Origin: an uncultured Acetatifactor sp.
GTDB taxonomy: Bacteria; Bacillota; Clostridia; Lachnospirales; Lachnospiraceae
Reading direction: 5' to 3'
Assembly: GCA_934402315.1 (NCBI GenBank)
Contig: CAKRTS010000020.1
Span: forward strand, 1-62,040
Length of the DNA stretch: 62,040 nt
This document shows positions 40,813 to 50,161 of the stretch, piece by piece. Position 1 is the stretch's first letter. Each line of letters starts with the position of its first letter. A program made the translations under genes and the position numbers. The notes beneath the pieces are model-generated. The model saw only the letters and a program-made list of their open reading frames with translations, was not told the DNA's origin and searched no databases.

Positions 40813-42039
40813 CCAAAAACTCAGAGACATCTGACTGTCGTTCTGCGTATAGGCAACCGTCCCGCCGGACGCCGTATCCATGTACAGAAAAATTTCCTGT
40901 CCGCCGATCAGCCGGTCGAGCATCTGCCGGTAGCACTCCTCGTCGGAGCACTTCAAAGCCACCTCATCCCTGCCCTGCTCCTTTGCCTGTTCAAAGACTG
41001 CCTTAAGCTGCTCCTTGTCAAAGCCGGAGAAAAAAGCGCCCTCCCTGACATAATAGTTGGCATCCGTATCCACGCACAGCGGCAGCTCCGGACTGTCCGA
41101 GGGAGTGTGCGTCCTTAACAGCTCCTGCGTCGTCACGTTCAGATAATCGTAATTGATCTGCGGCCGGTCCGCCGCCAGCGTCGTATCATCATCGAGACTG
41201 TACGAGGCATCTCCCCATGTCGTGTCCAGATAATAGTACGCCCCGTCCACCCGGACAAGGTTCCACGCATGGGTTTCTCCCGTCTCGACCGTTCCGGTGA
41301 CAAGTGTGCATTCCACACCGAGCCGGTTGAGCAGAAACTGCGTCGCCTTTGCATAGCCCTGACATACCGATCTGTGGTTGACAAACACGGAGTATATATT
41401 CTGGTTTTCCGGCGCATTCCGGTCGTAGTCTGTCTCAAGGATGACCGTCTCATATACCGCCTTTACCTTGGCATAATCATCCCAGTCGCCGCCGATACTC
41501 GCGAGAATCCTCTCCGCTTCAGCGCTGATTTCTTTTCTCCGCACCTCTGCAGTCTCCGCATCGACGGAATAGGTTCCCGTAAATTCAAAGGAGACCGTCT
41601 CCTCGCCCTTCGTGTACTTTGTGTAGGAATAGCCCTCCACATAAAACAGCTCCGGGTGATCGCTCAGAACATACTGGAAGATTCTGTCTATATCCTTCTC
41701 GTCCAGTCCTGCTCCGATTCCGGTCTCGTCCAGCGTGACATTCTCACCAAAGCTTGCGAGTATGTCCCTGATTTCCTCATACCATAGAAGCTCCTGCCCG
41801 CCCAGTCCCTGCGCGGCGTACTCGAAGGCAGTGTCCTCCAGAAAGCCGTAAGACACATTGTCTTCCTCTCCCTCCCCGGTCTCCGTGGGCGCACTCTGCT
41901 CCGGCATCTCACTTTTCACAGACTCCGTCAGCACAAAATCTCTGGGAATTTCCTCCAGGAGGTCTGTGTCGCCACAGCCTCCCAGAAGAATGCCAAGCAG
42001 AAATAAATAAACACTCACCCTACACACTTTTTTCTTCAT
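40798..42039 (-). CDS. Transglutaminase-like lipoprotein
   Basis: Lipoprotein signal with LGGCG (Cys about 22). The transglutaminase core lies at about 190-290: catalytic Cys in SVCQGYAKATQFLLNRLG, His in GETHAWNLVRV, Asp in YYLDTTWGD. The N-terminal 180 residues hold a helical domain with LFYVEGYSY. These bacterial proteins may cross-link or cut surface proteins; the substrate is unknown. It is paralogous in core and N-terminal pattern (HPELF) to the gene at 50461-51987. Follows prfC by 24 bp. Confidence 0.88.
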   Translation of the reverse strand: MKKKVCRVSVYLFLLGILLGGCGDTDLLEEIPRDFVLTESVKSEMPEQSAPTETGEGEEDNVSYGFLEDTAFEYAAQGLGGQELLWYEEIRDILASFGENVTLDETGIGAGLDEKDIDRIFQYVLSDHPELFYVEGYSYTKYTKGEETVSFEFTGTYSVDAETAEVRRKEISAEAERILASIGGDWDDYAKVKAVYETVILETDYDRNAPENQNIYSVFVNHRSVCQGYAKATQFLLNRLGVECTLVTGTVETGETHAWNLVRVDGAYYYLDTTWGDASYSLDDDTTLAADRPQINYDYLNVTTQELLRTHTPSDSPELPLCVDTDANYYVREGAFFSGFDKEQLKAVFEQAKEQGRDEVALKCSDEECYRQMLDRLIGGQEIFLYMDTASGGTVAYTQNDSQMSLSFWVTNE

Positions 42040-42063
42040 TCCACAATGCTCCGGTTCTACCTC

Positions 42064-43659
42064 TTAGTTTCGGGAAAACTCCGTCAGCACCAGACCCTTG
42101 TTGCGGTCGAGCGTCATGCCGATGCTCCATGCGTTGACAAACAGCAGCAGCGGATTTCCCTTCATATCCTTTACCTTCTTCATATCTGAGGTACCTGTCA
42201 GCTTTGCAATATCCACCTCATCCTTATTCTCGATCCAGCGGATGTGCTCATAGGGCAGATTCTCCAGCCTTATCTCCACATTGTATTCATTTTCCAGTCT
42301 GTATTTCAGCACATCAAACTGCAGCACGCCGACAACGCCGACGATGATCTCCTCCAGACCCGTATTGAACTCCTGGAAGATCTGGATCGCACCTTCCTGC
42401 GCGATCTGCTCAATGCCCTTTACAAACTGCTTTCTCTTCATAGTGTCCAGCTGGCGCACTCTCGCAAAATGCTCCGGCGCGAAGGTCGGGATTCCTTCAT
42501 ACTGGAATTTCTCCTTCGGCATACAGAGCGTATCTCCGATAGAGAAGATGCCGGGATCGAACACGCCGATAATGTCTCCCGCATACGCTTCGCTCAGGAT
42601 CTTCCTCTCATCCGCCATGATCTGCTGGGGCTGGGAGAGGCGCATCACCTTATTTCCCTGCACATGACGCACCTCCATGTTCGCGTCGAATCTTCCCGAA
42701 CAGATTCTCATGAAGGCGATCCTGTCGCGGTGTGCCTTGTTCATATTCGCCTGTATCTTGAAGACAAACGCAGAGAATTCATGCTCCGCCGGCTCGATCA
42801 GCCCGATGTCCGCCTTTCTGGGCAGGGGCGGTGTCGTCATCCGCAGGAAATGCTGCAGGAAGATCTCCACACCGAAGTTTGTCAGCGCCGAGCCGAAGCA
42901 GACCGGCGTGAGCTGTCCGGCTCTCACCTCGTCAAGGTCAAATTCCGCGCTTGCGCCGTCCAGCAGCTCGATCTCCTCCAGCAGCTTGTCCGCCGCCTCA
43001 TCGCCGATCAGTTCGCGGAGATGTGCCTCGTCCTCCACCGGGATTTCGGTCGCCGTTCCTTCCTTCGTTCCCTTCTCCGTGTCGGAATAGGAAATCACGC
43101 ATTTCTTCTCTCTGTCATAAACGCCCTTAAAGCCCTTGCCGGAGCCGATCGGCCAGTTTACGGGACAGGTTGCGATCCCGAGCTCCTTTTCGATCTCATC
43201 CAGCAGGTCGAAGGTATCGTTCGCATCCCTGTCGAGCTTGTTGATAAAGGTGAAGATCGGGATCCCGCGCATACCGCAGACCTTGAAAAGCTTCCTTGTC
43301 TGTGCCTCCACACCCTTCGACGCATCGATGACCATGACCGCGGAATCCGCCGCCATCAGGGTACGGTAGGTGTCCTCCGAGAAATCCTGATGTCCCGGGG
43401 TATCCAGAATGTTGATACAATAACCGTCATATTCAAATTGCAGTACCGAGGAGGTGACGGAAATACCTCTCTCCTTCTCGATTTCCATCCAGTCCGATAC
43501 GGCATGCCTCGCCGTCGCCTTTCCCTTGACGCTTCCCGCCAGATTGATCGCTCCGCCGTAAAGCAGGAACTTCTCTGTCAGCGTTGTCTTTCCCGCATCG
43601 GGGTGAGAAATAATCGCAAAGGTTCTTCTGCGGTTGATTTCTTCTGTATAATTGCTCAT
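42064..43659 (-). CDS. prfC: Peptide chain release factor 3
   Basis: GTPase that removes RF1/RF2 from the ribosome after termination. The start is the ATG at 43659 behind TGGAGG. Visible: SHPDAGKTTLTEKFLLYGGA, ERGISVTSSV, DTPGHQDFSEDTYRTL, NKLDRDANDTFDL, and the RF3 C-terminal region with VGVVGVLQFDVLKYRLENEY. 531 residues. It follows deoB by about 56 bp. Confidence 0.97.
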   Translation of the reverse strand: MSNYTEEINRRRTFAIISHPDAGKTTLTEKFLLYGGAINLAGSVKGKATARHAVSDWMEIEKERGISVTSSVLQFEYDGYCINILDTPGHQDFSEDTYRTLMAADSAVMVIDASKGVEAQTRKLFKVCGMRGIPIFTFINKLDRDANDTFDLLDEIEKELGIATCPVNWPIGSGKGFKGVYDREKKCVISYSDTEKGTKEGTATEIPVEDEAHLRELIGDEAADKLLEEIELLDGASAEFDLDEVRAGQLTPVCFGSALTNFGVEIFLQHFLRMTTPPLPRKADIGLIEPAEHEFSAFVFKIQANMNKAHRDRIAFMRICSGRFDANMEVRHVQGNKVMRLSQPQQIMADERKILSEAYAGDIIGVFDPGIFSIGDTLCMPKEKFQYEGIPTFAPEHFARVRQLDTMKRKQFVKGIEQIAQEGAIQIFQEFNTGLEEIIVGVVGVLQFDVLKYRLENEYNVEIRLENLPYEHIRWIENKDEVDIAKLTGTSDMKKVKDMKGNPLLLFVNAWSIGMTLDRNKGLVLTEFSRN

Positions 43660-43715
43660 GTTTTCCTCCATCTCAAATCTTCGTTTTTTCGCCTGTCCGT
43701 TTCAACTCCACCTGT

Positions 43716-44876
43716 TTAATGTGGAATAACGGATTCCCCTTCAAATTCAGGCGCAATACCAAAGTATTGTAGCACAGTTGCCCCTATATCTGCAAAGGTT
43801 TTCCGCGTGCCGTAATTTGCGGGCATGACTTTTCTGCCATACACGATAAACGGCGTGTACTCCCTTGTATGATCCGTCGTCGCGGTATAGGCAGGATCAC
43901 AGCCGTGATCTGCGGTAATCATCAGGATGTCATCCTCCCCAAGCTTCGCCAGCATTTCCGGCAGCTTTTCATCAAAGTACGCCAACGCCTTCGCATAGCC
44001 GTCAACGTCCCTTCTGTGCCCGTACAGCATATCAAAATCCACAAGGTTGACGAAGCACAGCCCGTCAAAATCCCTGTCCAGATATTCCATCGTCCGCTCG
44101 ATGCCCTCCTCGTTGCCGGAGGTGTAGACAAACTCTGTGATACCCTTTCCCGCGAAAATATCCTTGATCTTTCCCACAGCGATCACATCCCGCCCCGCCG
44201 CGGAAAGCTGATCCAGCATCGTCGTTGCCGGAGGCTCAAGCGAAAAATCGTGGCGGCGCGCAGTCCTCGTGTATGGTCCTCCCATCGGCCCGACAAACGG
44301 TCTCGCTATGACTCTGCCGACACCGTTCTCTCCCTGCAGGATCTTTCTGGCGATACGGCAATATTCGTAGAGCTGCTCCGGCGGCACAAGCTCCTCGTGT
44401 GCGGCGATCTGGAAAACACTGTCCGCAGAGGTATAGACAATCAGCTTTCCGGTTCTCATATGCTCATCCCCGTAATCCTGGATGACCGCCGTGCCGGAAT
44501 AAGGCAGGTTGCAGAGAACCCCCCGGCCGGTCTGTGCGGTGAAAGCATCCAGAACCTCCTTCGGAAATCCCTCCGGATAGGTCGGCAGCGGCTTCGGGGA
44601 ATACACTCCCGCAATCTCCCAGTGCCCGATCGTCGTGTCCTTCCCTCTCGATCTCTCCGTCATACGTGCGACCGCCGCCGTGTGTGCCGCGTTCTTTTCC
44701 CCGACGGTCACCCCGTCAATATCAAACAGACCAAGCTCTCTCATATTCGGCATATGAAAATATGGGCTGGAGGACACGCTTCGTATCGTGCTCACATTCA
44801 CATCCCCGTACGAAGCCGCATCCTCCATCTCACCGATTCCAAAGCTGTCAAGAACAATCAGAAATACTCTTCCCAT
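43716..44876 (-). CDS. deoB: Phosphopentomutase
   Basis: Interconverts ribose or deoxyribose 1- and 5-phosphates in nucleoside salvage. Alkaline-phosphatase-like metal fold: VLDSFGIGEMEDAASYGD (metal Asp), DTTIGHWEIAG (catalytic Thr), FVNLVDFDMLYGHRRD, ITADHGCDP and TTDHTREYTPF. 386 residues. Stands alone without deoC or pnp. It lies between the spoIIIA operon and prfC. Confidence 0.97.
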   Translation of the reverse strand: MGRVFLIVLDSFGIGEMEDAASYGDVNVSTIRSVSSSPYFHMPNMRELGLFDIDGVTVGEKNAAHTAAVARMTERSRGKDTTIGHWEIAGVYSPKPLPTYPEGFPKEVLDAFTAQTGRGVLCNLPYSGTAVIQDYGDEHMRTGKLIVYTSADSVFQIAAHEELVPPEQLYEYCRIARKILQGENGVGRVIARPFVGPMGGPYTRTARRHDFSLEPPATTMLDQLSAAGRDVIAVGKIKDIFAGKGITEFVYTSGNEEGIERTMEYLDRDFDGLCFVNLVDFDMLYGHRRDVDGYAKALAYFDEKLPEMLAKLGEDDILMITADHGCDPAYTATTDHTREYTPFIVYGRKVMPANYGTRKTFADIGATVLQYFGIAPEFEGESVIPH

Positions 44877-44914
44877 GACTCTTCCGTCCTTTCACATACA
44901 TCTTCCAGAAGTAT

Positions 44915-44942
44915 ATCATATTTTATATGTAATTTGTACCAA
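44915..44942 (-). promoter_or_regulatory. Possible deoB promoter
   Basis: On the minus strand: -35 TTGGTA (44937-44942), 16-bp spacer, -10 TATGAT (44915-44920). It sits just after the spoIIIAH stop, with no hairpin terminator between. Confidence 0.4.
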
Positions 44943-44952
44943 TTTTCTACAC

Positions 44953-45705
44953 TTATTCAACGACAGTGCTGATAATGATGTTTTCCGGCGCAATCTCCGT
45001 CTTCCGTGTCACAATATCCTCGATCTGTGCCCGCATGACATCATCCAGCGCCGCCGCATTGACTACCACATCCACCGCGTCACCGTTGATGCTGACAACT
45101 ACATCCGAAAAGCCCTTTGCCTCCAGCAGAATCTCCGCGGCAGCCTCCTTCTCTGCTATGGCTGTCATTTTTACCATGTTGTCAACCGCCTCCTGCTTCT
45201 GCTCATCCGTCAGCCCGGCGCTGTTGATGATTTCCAGCAGGGTCTCCTTGTTCTTTGCCCTTGTCTGCTCCTTTAGGAGCTTCGCCTCGGAGAGTACTGC
45301 AATCCCCGCCGTCGAGGTAAACATCGCCTCACCCGGAATCTCGCCTTCGTCGGGTGTGTTCGTCTGCTCACCTGCGGCAACATTCTGGGTTATCTGCGCG
45401 CCGACATCGAGGAAGTCCTCCACCGGAGTCCCCTCCATATCGGAGTCCAGACTTTCAATATCCGTCACCCCGCTCTGCAGCAGATCCTCCTCCGACAAAT
45501 CTAAAAGCTCCTGTGCCGTGTATGTTCCGGTTACAATATCCCCGGAGCCTGTCAGATTCGCCTCGCTCGTATACACATTTCCATCCGTCACTTCCAGATA
45601 TTCATCTTCCAGATCGGTTCCCGCAAACTGGAGGTATCCCGCGATCGCGATCATGATTGCCAGTGCGGTTATCATAAGCTGATTCTTTTTGATTAGGTTT
45701 TTCAC
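44953..45705 (-). CDS. spoIIIAH: SpoIIIAH, stage III sporulation channel protein
   Basis: Forms the mother-cell ring of the channel to the forespore and meets SpoIIQ. The start is a GTG with GAAGGGG before it. One membrane helix near the N-terminus (about 9-27; QLMITALAIMIAIAGYLQF), a long variable linker and the ring-building-motif domain at the C-terminus (about 150-250; LLEAKGFSDVVVSINGDAVD, ALDDVMRAQIEDIVTRKT). Last gene of the operon. Confidence 0.94.
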   Translation of the reverse strand: MKNLIKKNQLMITALAIMIAIAGYLQFAGTDLEDEYLEVTDGNVYTSEANLTGSGDIVTGTYTAQELLDLSEEDLLQSGVTDIESLDSDMEGTPVEDFLDVGAQITQNVAAGEQTNTPDEGEIPGEAMFTSTAGIAVLSEAKLLKEQTRAKNKETLLEIINSAGLTDEQKQEAVDNMVKMTAIAEKEAAAEILLEAKGFSDVVVSINGDAVDVVVNAAALDDVMRAQIEDIVTRKTEIAPENIIISTVVE

Positions 45706-45771
45706 GTTTTTCCCCTTCTCTTCGTTTTGCTATTTCATTGTATGTACCTGAAAACGGATATATGATTCAGG

Positions 45772-46404
45772 TCATTTTGTTTTTGTCTCCATCTTTACCA
45801 CCTTCACCTTATGCGCCTCCACGCCGAAGAGCGCCTGTACGATCTCCGTCACCGTCCGGTTCACCGTACCGCTTCCCGCGCCCTCCGCGACCACGAGCAC
45901 ACCTTCGATCTCCGGAACATAGGTCTTGATGACATAGGGCTCACTGCTGCTGCCGTTCGTGCTGTACACCACCGTCTCCTCCATGTCCGTCGTATTGATG
46001 CTCCGGCTCCCGCCCTGCGCATCCGTCTCCGTCGTCGCCGAACGGCTGACCGGCGTCTCCCGCTCCACGACAAGCTCACTCGACGATTTCAATGTAATCA
46101 TCACCTTCACCCTTCCGACCTGCTCCATATCCGCCAGCGCCTCCGTCAGCCGCCTCTCGAGATCCGCCGCATACGCCTCCTCCGAGGAGTTACCGATCGC
46201 CGCGTTCTGCACCTCCGTCTCTTTTCCCTGCGCCGCGCTGCCAGCAAGTCCTTCCACGACTCCGCCTGCGTCCCCGCCGTCTTTTGTCGGCAGGGCGATG
46301 ACAAACAGCAATATCCCAGCCAGCACCAGAACCACCAGATTTTCCTTGCGAAGGAGCTTCGCCGCTCCCTTGTCCTCAAGCCATTGCTTCCAACTTTTCG
46401 TCAT
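45772..46404 (-). CDS. spoIIIAG: SpoIIIAG, stage III sporulation channel protein
   Basis: The start is the ATG at 46404 behind GGGAGGAG. One membrane helix (about 22-40; NLVVLVLAGILLFVIAL), then a linker and a C-terminal ring-building motif domain (about 85-210; DLERRLTEALADMEQVGRVK, VPEIEGVLVVAEGAGSGTVN, IVQALFGVEAHKVKVVKME). The family forms a large ring in the outer forespore membrane. 210 residues. Confidence 0.95.
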   Translation of the reverse strand: MTKSWKQWLEDKGAAKLLRKENLVVLVLAGILLFVIALPTKDGGDAGGVVEGLAGSAAQGKETEVQNAAIGNSSEEAYAADLERRLTEALADMEQVGRVKVMITLKSSSELVVERETPVSRSATTETDAQGGSRSINTTDMEETVVYSTNGSSSEPYVIKTYVPEIEGVLVVAEGAGSGTVNRTVTEIVQALFGVEAHKVKVVKMETKTK

Positions 46405-46435
46405 ATCTCCTCCCGCCCGCAGTCCTTTCCGGTCA

Positions 46436-46852
46436 TCACTCCTGTTCCCCGCCGATCCGCACCGGCTCGACGGCAATCGAGATCTCCGCGCCTGTCATAT
46501 TCTCCACCTGCTCCTCTGTCCCGCTGTCCGCAGCCTCTTCCATTCTCTTTCGGACCTCCTCCAGCGTCATTTTCTCCAACAGCTCATCCGCCAGAAGCGT
46601 CTCCTCCTCCGCCTGCGTGATCCCATTCTGAAGCTCCGTCCGGAAGCTTTCGAGCTGTCTCGCCGTCTCCTCCATCTCACCCCCGAACACAAGGCTGAAT
46701 ACCGGCAGGAAAAGCTGGATCAGCACCATCACGCCCACAAGCAGCTTCAGATACTTCTCATACGAGGCTTTGGGGCTGAAATGCAGAATCGCCTGTGCGC
46801 AGATCATGAAAATGCCGACCTTGCAGATCGCCGTAAAAAAACTATGCAGCAT
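46436..46852 (-). CDS. spoIIIAF: SpoIIIAF, stage III sporulation protein
   Basis: The start is the ATG at 46852 behind GGGGAGGG. Two N-terminal membrane helices (about 5-20 and 32-52; YLKLLVGVMVLIQLFLPVFS) and a short C-terminal domain ending EISIAVEPVRIGGEQE. 138 residues, somewhat shorter than the Bacillus protein. Between spoIIIAE and spoIIIAG in the standard order. Confidence 0.93.
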   Translation of the reverse strand: MLHSFFTAICKVGIFMICAQAILHFSPKASYEKYLKLLVGVMVLIQLFLPVFSLVFGGEMEETARQLESFRTELQNGITQAEEETLLADELLEKMTLEEVRKRMEEAADSGTEEQVENMTGAEISIAVEPVRIGGEQE

Positions 46853-46865
46853 CAAATCCCTCCCC

Positions 46866-47921
46866 TCAGATTCTGCCGGATGCCGCCGTGACAACAGCGA
46901 CGGAGATCAAAAACAGCAGCATTGCCGTCCCCGTTGTGCGCAGCAGCAAAAGTCCGCCCTCGCCCGCCCTGTCCACACAGGTCGTAATCCGCTTGTCACT
47001 GACAACGCCAATGAACGCCGCCGCACACTTCAGCACACCGGCGATCAGCGCGATCTTTAACAGCGGTGCCGCGCAGAGCACGAGCATCAGAAGCAGCAGC
47101 ACCACACCGATGCTGTTCTTGATAACAAGCGCCGACCCAAGAACCAGCTCGACGGCGCCGTCCGCCAGATTCCCGACGCCCGGCAGTGCGGAGACGATCT
47201 TTTGCAGCGCTGAGCTGCGCGCGGAATCGACAACCGGCGTGATTAATGCCTGAAAGATACTGATGCCGGTAATCACTCCCACCGCCCCCTTGAGCGCCCA
47301 GCCGATCACTTTTTTCAGCAGCTCCACCAGCATTGACAGCTTCTCCTCCGCCCAGATGCCGTTCACCATCGAGAGCGTGACATAGCTGTAGATGAGGGAT
47401 ATGATTCCCTGGGAAAGTATGCATTCCACCCCATAGATGACAAACAGCATCAGCTGGCAGGCAATTCCCGCTGTCGCGCTCCCGCCCGACACCCCCACGG
47501 ATACCAGATAGACGGGCACCAGCAGCCGGATAAACAGGGTGATATTTTCAAGCGTGTCCACAGCCGTCGCCGCCGCCTCGCAAAAGCATTTAAGCAGGAT
47601 CGCCATAAACAGAAGGTACATAAAATAGAATGCAATATCCGCCACCTGATGCATCTCAAAGATCTCCACAAAATGTGCCACCAGAGCTGAGATGATCCCC
47701 ATGACGAGCAGCCAGATCAGGACGTTGCGCATCCCGGCAAGCTGGTCTGTCACCCCAGCCACGCTCCCCTTCAGCAACGATCCCAGCGCGCCCGTCACAT
47801 CCCCGCTCATCACCTGCCCGAACAGCTCCTTCGCAGAAATCTCCGTCTTCGGAAAAAGCTGGCTGATCCCGCTTTCCAGCCTGTCCAGACCATAGTCCTG
47901 CCATAAAATGTCCGTCTCCAT
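46866..47921 (-). CDS. spoIIIAE: SpoIIIAE, stage III sporulation channel membrane protein
   Basis: The start is the ATG at 47921 with AGGAGGATAAGG before it. About 351 residues with a helical outer part (1-70), then seven to eight membrane helices; LFMAILLKCFCEAAATAVDT, PVYLVSVGVSGGSATAGIAC, WALKGAVGVITGISIFQALI and LPGVGNLADGAVELVLGS are family-like. Putative core of the feeding channel. No signal peptide is visible, unlike longer homologues, so the N-terminus may be trimmed in this lineage. Confidence 0.93.
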   Translation of the reverse strand: METDILWQDYGLDRLESGISQLFPKTEISAKELFGQVMSGDVTGALGSLLKGSVAGVTDQLAGMRNVLIWLLVMGIISALVAHFVEIFEMHQVADIAFYFMYLLFMAILLKCFCEAAATAVDTLENITLFIRLLVPVYLVSVGVSGGSATAGIACQLMLFVIYGVECILSQGIISLIYSYVTLSMVNGIWAEEKLSMLVELLKKVIGWALKGAVGVITGISIFQALITPVVDSARSSALQKIVSALPGVGNLADGAVELVLGSALVIKNSIGVVLLLLMLVLCAAPLLKIALIAGVLKCAAAFIGVVSDKRITTCVDRAGEGGLLLLRTTGTAMLLFLISVAVVTAASGRI

Positions 47922-47931
47922 CCTTATCCTC

Positions 47932-48318
47932 CTACAAAAAGCCCTGAATCTGACCAATCACGGCGAAGAGCACCGGCAGCCCCGCAAACATGACAGACAG
48001 CTTTCCGAGCACCTCAATCTGTCCCGCAACCGTCCCGTAACCGGCATCCTTGCAGATGTCCGCGCTGAACTCACAGATATAGGTGATTCCGATGACCTTT
48101 AAGAGCACCGCAAGATAGGTTTCCGCACCGCCGAGATACGCCTTCAGCTGCCCGAGCTGTGCCATCACCGCCGCGACCTGCCTCACGGTATAGCAGAAAA
48201 TGAGAATGCCTGCTGCCAGCCCGATGTAAATTCCATATTCCGGCTTCTGCGCCTTGAACTGGATCGCAAGCAGCACGCCCGCCACTCCGAGAAAAGCAAT
48301 CTTTATAAGCTCCTGCAT
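47932..48318 (-). CDS. spoIIIAD: SpoIIIAD, stage III sporulation membrane protein
   Basis: The start is the ATG at 48318; AAGGAGG lies 8 bases before it and directly abuts an upstream in-frame GTG, which is therefore rejected. Four membrane helices (LIKIAFLGVAGVLLAIQFK, YGIYIGLAAGILIFCYTV, VLLKVIGITYICEFSADICK, VMFAGLPVLFAVIGQIQG). The pattern ITYICEFSADICKDAGY is typical. 128 residues. Confidence 0.95.
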   Translation of the reverse strand: MQELIKIAFLGVAGVLLAIQFKAQKPEYGIYIGLAAGILIFCYTVRQVAAVMAQLGQLKAYLGGAETYLAVLLKVIGITYICEFSADICKDAGYGTVAGQIEVLGKLSVMFAGLPVLFAVIGQIQGFL

Positions 48319-48328
48319 GGGCACCTCC

Positions 48329-48523
48329 TTACAGCGAAAACATTGTCTGGATCGTCTGGAACAGCTCGTATATGTAGGGAACGATCCATGTCAGCACAAG
48401 GATCAGCCCGGCAAGACTAATCAGGAAGGCATGCTCCTCCCGACCGCTGTGCTTTAAGACCTGACTGAGTATTGTAACAAGAATCCCGACCGCCGCTATC
48501 TTAAAAATCAGACTCACTCCCAT
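48329..48523 (-). CDS. spoIIIAC: SpoIIIAC, stage III sporulation membrane protein
   Basis: The start is the ATG at 48523 behind GCGGGGAG. A 64-residue protein of two helices (LIFKIAAVGILVTILSQVL; FLISLAGLILVLTWIVPYI) with the family KHSGREE loop. Related to SpoIIIAD, next to which it lies. Confidence 0.95.
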   Translation of the reverse strand: MGVSLIFKIAAVGILVTILSQVLKHSGREEHAFLISLAGLILVLTWIVPYIYELFQTIQTMFSL

Positions 48524-48554
48524 ATCTCCCCGCATCCATTTCTTTATTTGCATT

Positions 48555-49073
48555 TCAGCACAATACCAGAAGGATCATCAGCCCGCTCATCGCACCGAGT
48601 CCGATCGCCATTCTGCACTTATCCGCACTCTCGCTCTCCAGGACAGCCTCCATCTTTAAAAGCTGCTCCCGGCTCTGCTCAATCACACGGAGCTGCATCT
48701 GTCCGTCCGCAAAGCTTCCCTGCGCCGCAAACCGCAGAAATTCCTGCCTGTCCGCTTCCTTTAACGGCAGAATCTCCAGCACCTTCCCTGTCTCCTCGGC
48801 AAAGACCGCCGCAAAGCTCTCCCCTGTATTCTCACGCATTCTCTCCGCAATCCTCTGAAACGCGCCGCGGTATTCCTCCGGCAGTCTTGATGCCGCACGT
48901 CCGCAGCACTCCGGCAGGGTCTCCCGCCCGTAACGTATCCCGCTGCACAGCAGCTCCAGAATAGCCGCAAGCTGCCGCAGTGCCCGGATTCTGCCGAGGA
49001 AGCGGCTGCGATACCAAAGCCCTGTTCCAACGCAGCCGGTCAGGATCATGACCGCACCGATTGCCCTAAGCAT
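48555..49073 (-). CDS. spoIIIAB: SpoIIIAB, stage III sporulation protein
   Basis: The start is the ATG at 49073, which overlaps the spoIIIAA stop by 8 bases, with GGAG inside spoIIIAA. One membrane helix (about 2-19), a cytoplasmic helical domain resembling type II secretion GspF (about 25-145; RIRALRQLAAILELLCSGI, LPECCGRAASRLPEEYRGAF) and a second helix at the end. 172 residues. Confidence 0.94.
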   Translation of the reverse strand: MLRAIGAVMILTGCVGTGLWYRSRFLGRIRALRQLAAILELLCSGIRYGRETLPECCGRAASRLPEEYRGAFQRIAERMRENTGESFAAVFAEETGKVLEILPLKEADRQEFLRFAAQGSFADGQMQLRVIEQSREQLLKMEAVLESESADKCRMAIGLGAMSGLMILLVLC

Positions 49074-50010
49074 AGCTCCATCCCCCGTCACTGATCTCCT
49101 TCACCACACATTTACCATCCTTCTTCGCCAGAAGAACAATGGTCTGGAAAAGCTGCCCCCATATCTTGTCCTGCCCTCCAAATCTGTCCGCCACGTCCCG
49201 CATGCTTTCCCCATGGACAGTCGCAAGAATGCGGCAGCCGCTCGCGGAAGCACAGCGGAGCGCCTCTAACTCCTCGCTGCTTCCAAGCTCATCAATGGCG
49301 ATCACCTCCGGTGCCATCGACCGAAGGAGCATCATCATCCCGATCCTCTTCGGACAGGCATCCAGCACGTCCGTCCTCATCCCGACATCGTTCTGGGGAA
49401 TTCCGCAGAAGGTTCCCGCGATCTCCGACCGTTCATCCACAACGCCGACCGTCATTCCCCTGTTCGCAGCGCTGCCGTCCGAAACCTGACGGATCAGGTC
49501 GCGCAGCAGCGTCGTCTTTCCACAGCCCGGCGGCGAGATAATCAGCGCACTCTTTAAACCGTTTCTGGAATACATTCTGCCCATGACGGCATCGGCTGCT
49601 CCCCTGATCTCGTGCGACACCCTGATATTGAGAAACGAAATGTTCCTCACCGTGCGGATACTCGTCCCATCCTCGGAGGTGACTTGTCCCGCAATTCCTA
49701 TCCTGTGTCCGCCCGCGACGGTGAGAAAACCCTGCCGCAGCTCGTCCTCAAAGGCATACAGCGAATAATGGCAGATGTGCTCCAGAAGCCCCGACAGTTC
49801 CCCTGCCTTCACCGTTCTTGCCTCTCCGGCGTTATCGGTAAACCTGCCGCTTTCGTCCAGAAACAGTTCCCTGTCGTCCACATAGACGAGAATCGGTCTG
49901 CCGGCACGCAGCCGGATCTCCCGCAGCCCCGCCTGACAGGATGCCGTATATTTCCAAAATTCCCTGCTCTCCGCCGGAAACAGCTGTAGAATCGTATTAT
50001 CCATCTTCAT
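49066..50010 (-). CDS. spoIIIAA: SpoIIIAA, stage III sporulation AAA+ ATPase
   Basis: The start is the ATG at 50010 behind GGAGGACAGG; a longer reading runs through the promoter. Resembles secretion ATPases: Walker A SPPGCGKTTLLRDL (about 159-172), VVDERSEIAG, GMRTDVLDACPK, Walker B PEVIAIDELGSSEE and LATVHGES. 314 residues. It supplies energy to the mother-cell side of the channel. First gene of the eight-gene operon. Confidence 0.96.
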   Translation of the reverse strand: MKMDNTILQLFPAESREFWKYTASCQAGLREIRLRAGRPILVYVDDRELFLDESGRFTDNAGEARTVKAGELSGLLEHICHYSLYAFEDELRQGFLTVAGGHRIGIAGQVTSEDGTSIRTVRNISFLNIRVSHEIRGAADAVMGRMYSRNGLKSALIISPPGCGKTTLLRDLIRQVSDGSAANRGMTVGVVDERSEIAGTFCGIPQNDVGMRTDVLDACPKRIGMMMLLRSMAPEVIAIDELGSSEELEALRCASASGCRILATVHGESMRDVADRFGGQDKIWGQLFQTIVLLAKKDGKCVVKEISDGGWSYA

Positions 50011-50029
50011 CACCTGTCCTCCTTTCTCC

Positions 50030-50057
50030 AATATATGAAAAAGCTGCACGGATATTC
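50030..50057 (-). promoter_or_regulatory. Probable sigma-E promoter of spoIIIA
   Basis: On the minus strand: -35 GAATATC (50051-50057), 13-bp spacer, -10 CATATATT (50030-50037), followed 19 bases later by the ATG's ribosome site region. It matches sigma-E elements (ATATT-like -35, CATA-start -10), which is the known control of this operon in Bacillus. Confidence 0.65.
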
Positions 50058-50080
50058 CGAAAATAATTTGAAATAATAGG

Positions 50081-50140
50081 TTGACAAAAGCTGATGAAAA
50101 TGGTAGTCTTAGCTTGTAAGAAATAGTAACCATTACTATT
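50081..50140 (+). promoter_or_regulatory. grcA promoter and downstream palindrome
   Basis: -35 TTGACA (50081-50086), 17-bp spacer, -10 TAGTCT (50104-50109). AATAGTAA-CCA-TTACTATT (50122-50129 with 50133-50140) lies just after the expected start of RNA: either an operator or a protective 5' hairpin. It is followed by GGAGGAC before the ATG. Confidence 0.7.
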
Positions 50141-50161
50141 ATTAATAAAGGAGGACAAATT

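Noticed and set aside
42244..43719. 491-codon plus-strand ORF opposite prfC
   Set aside because: Shadow of the conserved release factor gene; no domain, no ribosome site.
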